In this document: positions 1 through 13,228 of the stretch, piece after piece
How the letters are laid out: every line of letters begins with the position of its first letter
Numbering within the stretch: the first letter of the stretch is position 1
DNA from: Hypomesus transpacificus
Lineage: Eukaryota > Chordata > Actinopteri > Osmeriformes > Osmeridae
Assembly: GCF_021917145.1 (NCBI RefSeq)
Contig: NC_061070.1
Location: 12,053,390 to 12,117,389 of the forward strand
Reading direction: 5' to 3'
Length of the DNA stretch: 64,000 nt
Translations under genes and position numbers: made by a program
Notes under the pieces: model-generated
The model's input: the letters and a program-made list of their open reading frames with translations, nothing else
Database searches by the model: none
What the model was told of the DNA's origin: nothing

Positions 1-2
1 AC

Positions 3-596
3 CACCCCTCCATGGAACAGAGCCAGATGGCAGATGTTCTCAGAGCCTGGCCCCAGCCAGAGGACACCTTCTCCTGGGTGGATGTCCAGGCAGAACCTCT
101 GGAGGAGGGAGACAACCTCGAGTACTACCAGGAAGCAGAGGTAGATCAAGACGCCATGTCACACACATTCTCAGAGCAGATGGAGCCTGAGGTAGACTGG
201 GATGAGGTGTACCACCCTGGGACCAAGGAGGGGGGAGACGGAACATACCAAGTGGTTGTGCCTTTACAGGAAGAGCTCATCCCACAAGGTGATTTCCATA
301 GAGTTCACACAGTTCCAGAGGAAGATGTGGATGACATTTATCATGGTGATAGGTCTGCACACACCCAGGTGGACCCCCTTCCACAGGAGGCAGAAGTCCG
401 GGATCAAAGCAAGGTCATCAAGAACAAGCAACCGGAAGAGGACCGAGATGACGTCTACCATGCCGACCCTCCTGCATCAGTTCCTTACCACAAGGTGGCT
501 GACACTCCAGTAGCTGCTCTGCTGCCTTATGATCAGGCAGTACAGAGGATGCACACCCAACCAGAGGAAGACCTGGATCACCTCTACCACCACTAA
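3..596 (+). CDS. prap1: PRAP1-like proline-rich acidic protein, 3' part
   Basis: The reading frame is open to the left window edge, so this is probably the last coding exon; the first ATG seen is at 12. It encodes about 198 acidic residues. Four copies of a short motif are visible: VDWDEVYHP, EEDVDDIYHG, EEDRDDVYHA and, at the C-terminus, EEDLDHLYHH. Human PRAP1 carries the same kind of motif (PDHDSLYHP and, at its end, PEEDQDHIYHPQ). Human PRAP1 is a secreted, disordered gut protein described as a lipid-binding helper of MTTP; transferring that role to fish is inference. The neighbours FUOM and ECHS1 are also the human neighbours, which supports orthology. The signal peptide must lie upstream of the window. 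A poly(A) signal follows at 727. The motif match and synteny agree, but overall similarity is low. Confidence 0.72.
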   Translation, partial: HPSMEQSQMADVLRAWPQPEDTFSWVDVQAEPLEEGDNLEYYQEAEVDQDAMSHTFSEQMEPEVDWDEVYHPGTKEGGDGTYQVVVPLQEELIPQGDFHRVHTVPEEDVDDIYHGDRSAHTQVDPLPQEAEVRDQSKVIKNKQPEEDRDDVYHADPPASVPYHKVADTPVAALLPYDQAVQRMHTQPEEDLDHLYHH

Positions 597-726
597 CTGC
601 CTTTGAGCTTCACCTTGATGTCTCACCCATCTCACACACATCCAGGATGACAGCCGAACTGTTCAAATCAGTCATTTTTTCTGTATGAACCTGTTTTTGA
701 ATGATGATCTATCTGTCTTCTGGAAC

Positions 727-732
727 AATAAA
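727..732 (+). terminator. PRAP1 poly(A) signal AATAAA
   Basis: AATAAA lies about 130 bp after the PRAP1 stop codon, on the coding strand, before the MITE that follows. Confidence 0.6.
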
Positions 733-774
733 GACACAGAAAAGCTAACACAGCAATGTCAACAATCATTCTAA

Positions 775-1221
775 CAGTGTTCCTGCAGGTTTCAGGAAGT
801 CAAATTTAAGACCCTTTTAGGACACTTTAAGACCATAAAGTTGGAATTTAAGACCTGCAAGACGCATTATCAAAAAAATATTCAAATCAAAGAAATGTGT
901 CATTTAATTTACAGATAAAGCAATCACAATAGTAACCTAATTGAATTTCATTCAGGACTAAGTACAGGGGTGGGGGAAAAAATCGATTCACATATGAATC
1001 GCGATTCAGTCTTTAAATTGTTTATTTTAACTTAAAAGTTACATTGTGGTCATGTGAGATGTGGGACTTCACCTTCACATAGTTTCATGAATGCAGCCAG
1101 CGATTCTGCAAAAGACTAAATTAAATTTAAGACCGGATGAAAATCAGTTTTTTAAGACGTTTCAAGGCCTTAAATTTAAAGTTCCGAATTTTAGACTTTT
1201 TAAGATCACGCGGGAACCCTG
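775..1221. mobile_element. hAT-like non-autonomous DNA transposon (MITE)
   Basis: The ends are imperfect inverted repeats: CAGTGTTCCTGC on the left and, read inward from the right, CAGGGTTCCCGC. TTCTAA occurs directly outside both ends, as expected for a target duplication. The interior is AT-rich and has no transposase. hAT elements usually make 8-bp duplications, so only part is preserved or the class is wrong. The remaining bases to 1626 are AT-rich with no gene that I can see. Confidence 0.55.
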
Positions 1222-1626
1222 TTCTAAACATACTGTACTTGCACACTTAAGTCCCTTAGACACAAACACAAGGAGAGAATCTTCCTTTTCAAATGCCCTT
1301 AACTACTAATTCATTGTTTAGAAGTGACCCAGTAAACAGAACAATTTACAGTAAGTGTAAATTATGTAATTGACATGATTTACAAACACTGCAATTTTTT
1401 GAAGTAACAATTTAAGCAATTAACATAAATTATTAAAGCAATTAGTTGACATGACTTAATTTACAGAAGTGATTTGCACAAATTGTGCAATAAATACTTG
1501 TGTAATTGTGTAAGTTATGTAATTCACAAACAAGCGAAAATTAAAACTGAAAAACTAAACAATATATATACAGTATATATATAGCAATACAAATTGAATA
1601 GCATTACGAAACAAAATTCAAAAATG

Positions 1627-1632
1627 TTTATT
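1627..1632 (-). terminator. FUOM poly(A) signal
   Basis: TTTATT on the plus strand reads AATAAA on the minus strand, about 70 bp beyond the FUOM stop codon. Confidence 0.55.
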
Positions 1633-1701
1633 TACAAGCTGTAGATCTATGTATGAATTACTGACATACTATGTGAGTGTGTGCGTGTGTGTGTGTGTCT
1701 G

Positions 1702-3252
1702 TCACTGCAGTAACTCAGCAGGGATGACCCCCTTCTTCAGTATCAGGTTACCATACAGAGCCGTCTCCCTGTCAATAGAACCAAACAACCAACACTTACA
1801 CAGTGGGGGTTGTGAAAACACAATAACTAGCACCAAGCACAGAGCAGCAAACACAGTGATACCGGATATGAAGTTATGCAGTAGACCTAGACCTCCTAAA
1901 GCTGGTACATCTTACCCCGTAGCCACAACAGCAAAGGCTTTCTTTGCCCGTTCATAGAAGGCAAACCTCTCCACCATTTCCAAAGGAGCCTATGTATAAA
2001 CACAAATACACACTCAGCAGAGAAGTCAATCAGTATACACCTGGGCCTGTCTTCACCCCTATACCTAGGCCCATAACCAGCATCTGAGATTTGGTCCAAC
2101 CAGAAGTGTACATCATAGATCTGGGGCATTTTAAAATTTGGAGCAGGGCAATATTTAAATAAATGTTTATTTTGCTCTGAGGTCCAAACATCAGGTTCCT
2201 CATCTTAAGTTATGGCCATGCCTGTACCCCTGGTGTTTTAGGTCTCTCAGTTGCAGTTGTTGGTAAGTATACAGTATGTGTTTTTCTGTGAGTGTGTGTG
2301 TGTGTGAATACCACCTTCCTCTCACCTGTGACCCTGCCTCAGATAGAAGCTGTGTGAAGGTGTCCCATACAGGAACAGCCAGACCTTTCAGTTTGTCACT
2401 TGCCACAAGCTCCATCACGGCAGCCTACAACAAGACAACCTCATTTCAAAAGGGGCTCCCCATACAGTAGTAGAAAACTGAAAACAAATATATTATCATA
2501 TTAACACAATGTTTACATCCACAATGAATCCAGCGTTACTCATTGTGTTGACAGAAACAGCTGTAAGTCACTTGTTTGACCTACCGGACTGTGGGTGTAT
2601 GTATCCAAGGGAAATAACTTCAAAATGGCAGCCAAAAGCTCTGGGACCTGTAACCCTGCAAGACAGATGGGCGAAAATGTGATACCTGACAAGTGGTTTG
2701 AATCATGGCAGAAATGGCTATGGAAAGAATTGTTGGTAAAACATTTACAAACCATCAGCTCGAATCTCAGTGGGACCACAGGCACAAACAGAGGAAGTAG
2801 GAAAGTTTGCATCAGCAAGAACTGAAGGAGAAGTTTAATCACAAAGTTATCAACCTGCCTCTAGTTTGTACGTGGATTAATGCTGCTAACTGGGAGTTTG
2901 ATTGTTGACCTCCATTTATAATTTTAGATATCTTCACGAGACTAGTAAATATTATGCTACTGAAATGCATCTTATGTATTTAACTTTTTGTGTCGCTGTT
3001 TAATCACATTAGTGCTGAAAGTGACATGGCATAACGCCAAGCACGTTTGTTAGTTTCAAAATGTGATAGCTTTTAGCAGAGCTGGAGAAGATAAACAACA
3101 AGAACAATCTCTCGCAAATGTATCCCGGCTGAACAGTGCCAGTCGAAAGAATCTTAAAAAAACATACCCAGTTCATCTCCATGGCCCATTTTTGCTAGAG
3201 CATAAAGCAATTCTGGAGATAAAATATGGGGAATTCCTTTCAAAACAACCAT
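1702..3252 (-). CDS. fuom: Fucose mutarotase
   Basis: FUOM interconverts alpha- and beta-L-fucose in the cytosol and feeds the fucose salvage route to GDP-fucose; it belongs to the RbsD/FucU family. Six exons on the minus strand: 3168-3252, 2753-2821, 2585-2655, 2326-2424, 1916-1989, 1702-1768. All junctions are GT-AG and the phases close to give 154 aa, the same length as I recall for human FUOM. Recognisable stretches are MVVLKGIPHILSPELLYALA at the start, KMGHGDEL, VLADANFPTSSVC in exon 2, LKLFPLDTY in exon 3, VMELVASDK in exon 4, FAFYERAKKAFAVVATG in exon 5, and ETALYGNLILKKGV near the end. The start at 3252 is fixed by alignment with the human start. A CCAAT-type box (gattgg) lies just upstream near 3340. 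The short exons explain why no long ORF covers the gene. Confidence 0.95.
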
Positions 3253-5759
3253 GGCTACAACTTCACCTCAGTTTATCTCAGCACACGGACGCAGTGCAAG
3301 AGTCAATAAGGAAGTGAGTCACGGGATCCAGAATGCAGTTTGATTGGTCGAACAAAGAGAGCTCACACCTCACGCTCCTGTCTGCACACCAGACAAAGTC
3401 GCACCGGGCTGTGGGTAGTGAGTGAATAGATGAGAATAAAATAGAATTCACTTTACTGCAAGAGGAAACATTAGGAAATAATTCATTTGGACTTATGAGC
3501 TTTTTCATAAAATGCAGGCCCAAGTTTTTCTTGTCAGTTCATGACTAAATACATTTACAGAAACTACTAAATGTTAAAGTAAACTACAATTATTGCATCT
3601 TCGTATTTTAAGTAATTACAATGACTTAAATGTGTTTATTCTGTGCGTAATGCGTGCATAATAGGCTGCTCTGCTCTTTTTCATGTATAATTTTCTTTGA
3701 AAACCTCTGGATGGACTAGCCTAATAGCAAACACCTGAATTCAAATAATTATGTTTTGGGACTTTCTATGCTAAATATATAGACTCTGTAGACTCATTCG
3801 AAAACAACCATCAGTTGAGGGACTGCAATGGGACTGTGGTTGTCTTTGGACAGCCTACTCCAGCACTGTCGTCTAATCCACCATCCCACACGCGCGTCAT
3901 CGTTAGGCTAACTTTTCATTTTATTTCTTCTTCACTCTGTCAGTCTATGCTCTGCTTCGAGTCATGCATCTGTTTCAAACTGAGCGCTGGAATCTGACCA
4001 GTCGTTTACTAAACAACCCTCCAGACTTATTACATTAGTTCAGCAGAGGGAATTTAGGCCCTATGTTGTTTCTGACACCCTCGGGTGGGCAAAATTCAAA
4101 GCAAAAACTTCTGAACGTGTTATTCCGACACGGCCATCGGTGCCAAGAATGCGAGATAATGAAAATATTTGTCAGATGAAAACCATTCCACCCTATAGTC
4201 GCGTTTCATCTGAACCACGGCAACCTTCGACCGGACCGCAAAACGCCGAGGAAACTTCTGCATGGCTATCAGATATATCTTGCTCTGTATAAGCATGAGA
4301 TCTGCATGAAAAAGCTTTTAGAGGGACCCAAAGCATCTCGCATAAATAAAGCTCGAGTCCATGGTAAAGAATAACAGACCGAACGTGCAGCTGCTACTAA
4401 TGTAGAGGTCGACTCTTTTTTTGTCTTCCTCTTTTTCTCTCTCCAGATCAGGTTGTAATTTAGAGGAAATTTCTATTAGCGTGGTGTGAATGGGTGTGTG
4501 GAGGCATCGCAGCTGGGAGAGGACAGAGAGGAGAGAGAGACGGACGGAGACTGATGGGTAGAAGAAAAGGGCCTTCGCTGGAGCCAGGCCTGTCTGTTGG
4601 TTTGAAAGCTCTTTTCTCTTTCTGTGGACTCATGCTGCTCCCTCTTTAGTTCGGCTTCTTTAAATGAGTTTATCACGCTATGAGGGACTGCACTGCCAAA
4701 ATGTAACGTTTTGCCCTCATTGTCTGCAAGGAGAGCCTCAATTGGGTCTACATTTATTATTTTGACCTTTCGGTAGCAGGGGAGAGACTTCAAAGGGGTG
4801 CTTCTTTTCGACTTTCTCTGCAAACCTTTGTGCGTCCCTGCGGTGTAAGGAGACGAGTTTTCTCTCTCCTTTTATAAGTTTTGTTCCAGGGGCTGACAAG
4901 AAAGCAAGCTCCAGGGGAATATTGAATGAAAATAAAAATCAATTAGGCCACGGCCTTGTGAAGATATGGGGCGCCGTCGTGTGAAGAAACCAAGATCAGA
5001 GACGTAAAGTGCCTTGAGATGATCGGAGAGTGACTAAAGAAAGTGCCCCATAATCAAATCTGTTCTGGTGTTTTCGTTACGTTTGAAGTGGAATGGTGCA
5101 TGTTTTTTGTTTTTGGTTAAATTGTTTAATTAAATAGGCTAGATGAATATTCAGACATAATGCTTCAACACAATAGCCTGATTTATTTCGAACTGTCGTA
5201 ACAGGTTAATAGTTTTCATCACGATAGCCCATTTAAAGCGAACTAGACAGGCCTATCTATTATCATATAGGCATAAGTAAAACAAAACATACAAATTAAC
5301 CTACTTTTCCGTTAAAATCCACTAATAGTAGTTTGTTAATAATGCTAAATTAACCTATAGGCTATAGGCCTACCCAAAACCTTTTTACATTATGCTAGGC
5401 ATATAATAGTCGGCTATAGAATAGTTTACAATGATTAAAACAATTATTTGAGATTAATCCGGGAATCCATTTGAACGTTCCTGGGAAAAGAAAGAAATGT
5501 TCCAAACAAATCAAAAGATTTGCCTTAATTCATGTTACTTAAATGTAGACTATTTGGCTATTTCGGCAATGGAAAGCCATTTGGAATTTCAATAAATTCG
5601 ATAGCACATGCTATATTTTAACATAGCCTATGGTTCATATCAGATGAGAGGCACAAGTTACAAATTATAGGCTACTTCAAACAAATGACAAATTAAAATA
5701 TAAAGTCCAACAGAGACTGCCACAGTTTCGTCCTCATCCATCGGCAACCTAGGTGTTTC

Positions 5760-5965
5760 TATTTGTAATTTGTGTCTCTTATGCTCCTATGTTTCTTCCC
5801 ATTTGCACTTATTTGCTTTTCACAATGTATGCTTCATGTTTTGGCTACCCGCAATGTTTTTGGGGCTATCTCGTTGTTTTTGATCATTGACCTATGCACT
5901 TTTGTAAAACTGTCACTGCGGTTTTACAAAAGTCTGCGTCTGCTAAATGAATAAATGTAATGGTA
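5760..5965 (+). mobile_element. degenerate SINE-like repeat
   Basis: It ends in a tail (gtctgctaaatgaataaatg) that recurs in this window near 29178 and 33284, and in altered form at 52140 and 57500. This tail is common to fish SINEs and their partner LINEs. The body is too diverged to name a family. Confidence 0.45.
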
Positions 5966-6724
5966 AATGTTCTTAACGGCGGTAAAAAAAAATCCAGCTT
6001 TTTAATTGTAATTTTTCTCTCCATAAATGCACATTTTAAAAGGTAATTTCAACGCTGAAAATAATGGACTTCAAAAAGGGCCTAACATTTAGGTCGTGTC
6101 TCATTCTGCAACTTGGAGAAATTTAAACTATGGTGTACTTGCCTCACCTACTGGTGAAAGATAGAACTGTCACTTCGTACACAGAGGCCTCTTCTGAACT
6201 TATTCGTGTGTGAAGTGGCCTGGCCTGCACACAAGTCCATTAGTTATTTTCACTGCCACGTTTCGTCAGATGAGGATGAACCATCGTCCATCTTACAACA
6301 CTTGGGTACAGTTACCGATGAACTGCCACAAAGACCCACTTTAAGTAATCATCGCCATCATCAACCCAGATATTTCTATACTAGGTTATCATTGAGACTT
6401 CCATCTCCCATACATAGGAAACAGCAATTAGGGATAATTACTTTTAGACTAAGAGAATATCTCCTGCCATCTGTAACACTAAGCCTCTAAAATACAGACA
6501 TGTCTCTATGCCTAATTGACTTGAAACGTAATCCACCAACATGGTAACAGATGGACAGGTAGACACCTTAAAGCAAAAATAGGATATTATTGGAGTTTTA
6601 AAATGTCCAAAACCAATTTGGAATCCAACATCCGACAACCAGAAAATAAATACACTGGTCAAATACATCCAATAATATAATTAGTAAAGTACAAATATGA
6701 CAAGATCATGCACCTTGATCCAGC

Positions 6725-6730
6725 TTTATT
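6725..6730 (-). terminator. ECHS1 candidate poly(A) signal
   Basis: AATAAA on the minus strand, about 430 bp after the ECHS1 stop codon; the first good match downstream. Confidence 0.4.
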
Positions 6731-7158
6731 TGCAAAATGTACAGGGTAAACGTGTTTATCTAGAAAATGTTGATATTCTTCTGCAGTGAAAATCAAAGGC
6801 ATGGTCAGGTGTTACTGGTCGGTATAACGCTTCCTGTTCCATCATTCATCTCGACAGGACTAATCTTTTATGTAGAAACTCTACAAACGGTATTACTGTA
6901 TGTAGTATAACTGTGTATGCACATAGCGTATAATCACACTACGCTGTATTCACACGCACACAATGTTTAGAAGTTGAAAAGGCACTACCACAGTCTAGCA
7001 CTCAAACAGGGCACAATTCAAACTTCTCATCCATGTTCATTGTTGTTTCTTACATTTGTGCAGGATTTAGGCGGAAATCCAAGTTTTGAGCACAGAGATG
7101 GGGATCATTGGGAACTTTGCATAAACAGTACTCTGCGTGTGGGGGGTTCTGCTTAGCT

Positions 7159-9944
<2,786 letters not shown>

Positions 9945-11429
9945 GACTGCGAGGACGAAGTAGTGCTACACTGCTAGCTAGCCAACAGAGACACCAGACG
10001 CACGAGTTCTCACTGCTTGATCGCGCGATATTTGACAATACAAGCCAACTAGAGGAAAATAAAGGTGCGATTATGTGCGCGTCTATGCCGGCACAAAATA
10101 AAAACAATTCCTTTATGTGAACTGGAAATTTGTCTGGATTGATAAATAATATATATATATATATATCCAAAATAAAACACAGGCAAAATGCTCCATGTAT
10201 CTTATAACCTAATCTGCAAATGCAAATTGGCCTGGAGCAGATAAAATAGGCTACAGATAGGCTAATGATGAATTCAGGATAATAAAGATTTCACAAATTG
10301 TACTACATTTGATCCCAGACCAAAGAGAACAGAATTGTTTACGATTCTCTAGCACACAAGGTAATTCAAAGTCAAGGTAGTGTTTACTTCCACAGGTTCC
10401 TGTATGCCCACAGGAGTGAAGCCTTGATGGAGCACATCAGCCACAGAGCCAAACCCTGCCAGTCAATCCAGAGCGTACCACCCTGTACCATCATTGGGAA
10501 GCAATCTGAGGAAGTGGTTCTTATTAAATACTCGACAATTAATCTTTTCATATAAGTGAGGAGAGGAGTCACAGACAGACTCGTGTCCGTTCTTCTGTCA
10601 CCCCATGAGCGTGTCAAGGGGCGCGAGCATCTAAATAGGCTACTGTACAGAAAGGAATGAACGTCCTCGTTCAAGCACACTGATGTTTTGAGCACGGATA
10701 TGATACATTATTCAGAATTAGGGTATCGAGAGCATCTGCAAAGCTAAGGAATATTCGACTGACATAACAAGGTAAGATTTCTTTGGTAAACCTAGATAAA
10801 TGATGCAAGTTGGTTAAGGTGTAGGCTACCTATGGTATCGATAGCTGCAGTAATTGGTCGCAAGGCAAAAGCGTAATTATGCTACCGATGATAATCCTAA
10901 TTAAAAATAAATCTTAATCCATCATCACGGTTTTTGAGAAAGCATGTTTATCGTACAAGATAAGCTCACTAAATGTAGTGCTTGTATGATTATATGGTCT
11001 GGTGAATGTCGCTCAGCTCACAGTTTTTTTTAATATAATGGGATATTTATGTAATTTGCTAGCCTATATCTTCACGATTCACCTATTTTGTGGCGAAGCT
11101 ATGTTTTTTTAGAATGGCCTACAAATGTTTCCTAAGCATAAAGCCAGAATCCAGTGTCCTCTGTGTTGTGCTCTGTTTATATTGACCTACTTAGCACGAT
11201 TAGCATTCCTAACAATGTCAGTTCTATTATTTATTTCCCTTTCAAATAGTGCCAAGTGCTTGTCTTTTTGATCAGCGAAGGAGATAGTTATTACTGACAA
11301 GCTCTTGGTTTTGAACTTCCACAAAACAGGCCAGATCGATAGGCTATCGTCAGGTGAGAGATGACACTGTGGTGGGATAAATAAAACAGGCCCATAAATC
11401 ATGATCATTTGCCATTGTCATTCATTTAG
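9945..11429. promoter_or_regulatory. ECHS1/SPRN divergent region with SPRN non-coding exon 1
   Basis: ECHS1 runs left from 9944 and SPRN runs right. A strong donor (AAG|GTAAGA, intron starting at 10772) pairs with an acceptor (CATTTAG, exon from 11430), which fits the known SPRN layout of a non-coding first exon and a single coding exon. The exact SPRN transcription start is not visible. The intervening 660 bp intron shows no other feature. Confidence 0.5.
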
Positions 11430-11447
11430 GTATTGATGACGGGAACG

Positions 11448-11912
11448 ATGCGAGTATTAGCCACGTGCTGGACGTTTCTTCTGATCGCTTCGTTCATAAC
11501 TGAATCCGTGCTTGCTAAGGGCGGCCGTGGAGGCGCACGGGGGTCTGCACGAGGCACAGCTCGCGGTGGAACTGGGGGGCATTACCGAAGTGGAAGTTAT
11601 GGAGGCACACGCTCGCGGTTTAGGGCGGCAGGGCGCAGCTCCCCAGTGCGCGTTGCAGCTGCAGCAGCAGCCGGTGCAGCGGTCGCACTATCGGCAGATA
11701 ACTGGTATGCATCTGCCTTCCGCAACAATAAAGTGGACGACAGCTCTGAGTACGAAGGGGACTATTACAACAGGACAAACTACTTTAATGCGCAAACATC
11801 AAAAGCCACTCACAACGAACCCTTGTTTACTCAAATTGTATCTGTCTTTATAACTATAATTCTGCCTAAATATGGACATATCTGGGAGAGTATACTATAC
11901 TATATGGGCTAG
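11448..11912 (+). CDS. sprn: Shadoo, prion-like shadow protein
   Basis: SPRN encodes Shadoo, a small GPI-anchored glycoprotein of the prion protein family, expressed mainly in brain; its function is unsettled. This 154-aa protein has a signal peptide (MRVLATCWTFLLIASF, cut near residue 23), an RGG-rich basic segment (KGGRGGARGSARGTARGG) like that of mammalian Shadoo, an Ala/Gly/Val hydrophobic stretch at about 68-82 (RVAAAAAAGAAVALSA) equivalent to the PrP hydrophobic domain, an N-glycosylation site NRT at 108-110, and a C-terminal hydrophobic segment (IVSVFITIILP, 130-140) that could be the GPI signal. The ATG at 11448 has A at -3 and aligns with the human start; an in-frame ATG at 11436 would add four residues. 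The coding region is one exon, as in other vertebrates. The tail after the hydrophobic segment is longer than a typical GPI signal. Confidence 0.93.
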   Translation: MRVLATCWTFLLIASFITESVLAKGGRGGARGSARGTARGGTGGHYRSGSYGGTRSRFRAAGRSSPVRVAAAAAAGAAVALSADNWYASAFRNNKVDDSSEYEGDYYNRTNYFNAQTSKATHNEPLFTQIVSVFITIILPKYGHIWESILYYMG

Positions 11913-13228
11913 TTTAGATAAATTAAATGTCTGGATTAAGTCTTCTGGATTTTGAGTAGGCCTTGCTGGTTTAGTGCTCTTGACCTAACCTGCATATAAA
12001 GCCATGGCTCCCCAGTTGAAGTTAGAAAAGAGAAAGAAACAACCCCCCCCCCACACACACACACACACACACTTATTCTTAATTCATGACAATGACCCTG
12101 TTGCAAAACACTATATTTAGACTATTAAATCGTCATAGTTTTGCCATTTCAAAACATGATTTGGAGAGGGTATTTGGGACAGAGAACTGGATTATTTAGA
12201 ATACCCTATTGGAGGCCTCAGGGCTCCATAAATTTGACTAACATTGTCAATATCACTTGTCTATAACAGCCCCTACACCACTGTCAAATCTTTAATGTCT
12301 GTAAAGCTTTACTACCATGTATGCAAATATAATTGCCAACAAAACATAGTGCCAGCAAACTCATACTAGACACTGTTACAGATGTGAATAGGTAATATTT
12401 GATTATATCAATAATTTTACAAGATTTGTCTGTTTAGTAGAGGAATGGCTTTTATACACATGTTGTTTACAATGTATTTATCCATTGATGGTTTGGTTGT
12501 GTTATGTAACTACAATATGAACTACTAAAAGAGTGTTTTAGAATTGCTCATATCCTTGTTAGATGACCTCAGTGATGATGTTGGAACCAGTTTGGTACTG
12601 TGCCTATGGTAAATGTGACTGTCTACGTGACTTGACCGCTCATCTCCTGCACTGTTTAGTCAACACTGTATCCCAAATGACTTATTTTATACTGCACTAC
12701 TGATATATTCGTAATTTTGTACCACAGTATATTATCCCCATGGCTTCTATAATATTTTCTGTTTGTCTCCATGACCTTTACAGGTCTGAAAATCACAATT
12801 TCTAAATGATGACTTTTCCAGGTTTTCCATGTTATGGGGGAGCCCTAGATATTATGCTGCCTATATTACTATACACAAACTGTGTAAACAAGACACTGTA
12901 CTGTACATAAAAATACAGCATTTATTATTGTCACCCTGTCTTTGTGGTAATAAACATGTTATGTACACAGATGTTATGAGAAGTCTGAGATTTCGAGACA
13001 AGATCATCTCAAACAGCATTTCTATGATAAAGAACAGTGTGTTACACTGTGGTTGACGCCTTTTGAATCCTCTTCCTTTCTTCACCAACCTGAGGAGAGG
13101 TGGCTTTGTCTCTGTACCGTGTGACAAAGGTTTGATCCAAACAGCAAACCCTGAGGGTTGACTGCCAATGTAAAGACCGTGTTCAATCTCTGTTGCAGGG
13201 GGTCTGTCTGGGAGAAGTGTGTTTGGGG
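11913..13228. other. SPRN-MTG1 convergent 3' region
   Basis: AT-rich, with no gene. SPRN (+) and MTG1 (-) end towards each other here. The + strand AATAAA at 12949-12954 and the - strand AATAAA at 12921-12926 lie within 35 bp, so the 3' ends probably overlap. A short C-run followed by (CA)n sits at 12042-12072. Confidence 0.5.

Larger units (their letters stand above)
3253..7158. other. FUOM-ECHS1 intergenic region
   Basis: About 3.9 kb without a recognisable gene. The stretch at 4080-5100 is less AT-rich than its surroundings and contains a 115-codon open frame on the minus strand (4476-4823) that I could not connect to any family or splice site. The part at 5100-5700 is AT-rich. An old SINE-like sequence occupies about 5760-5965. 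The ECHS1 poly(A) signal is probably TTTATT at 6725-6730. Confidence 0.5.

Noticed and set aside
4476-4823. 115-codon minus-strand ORF
   Set aside because: No family similarity that I can recognise, Ser/Pro-rich C-terminal half from low-complexity DNA, no splice partner or clear poly(A) context. Kept only as part of an unexplained block.
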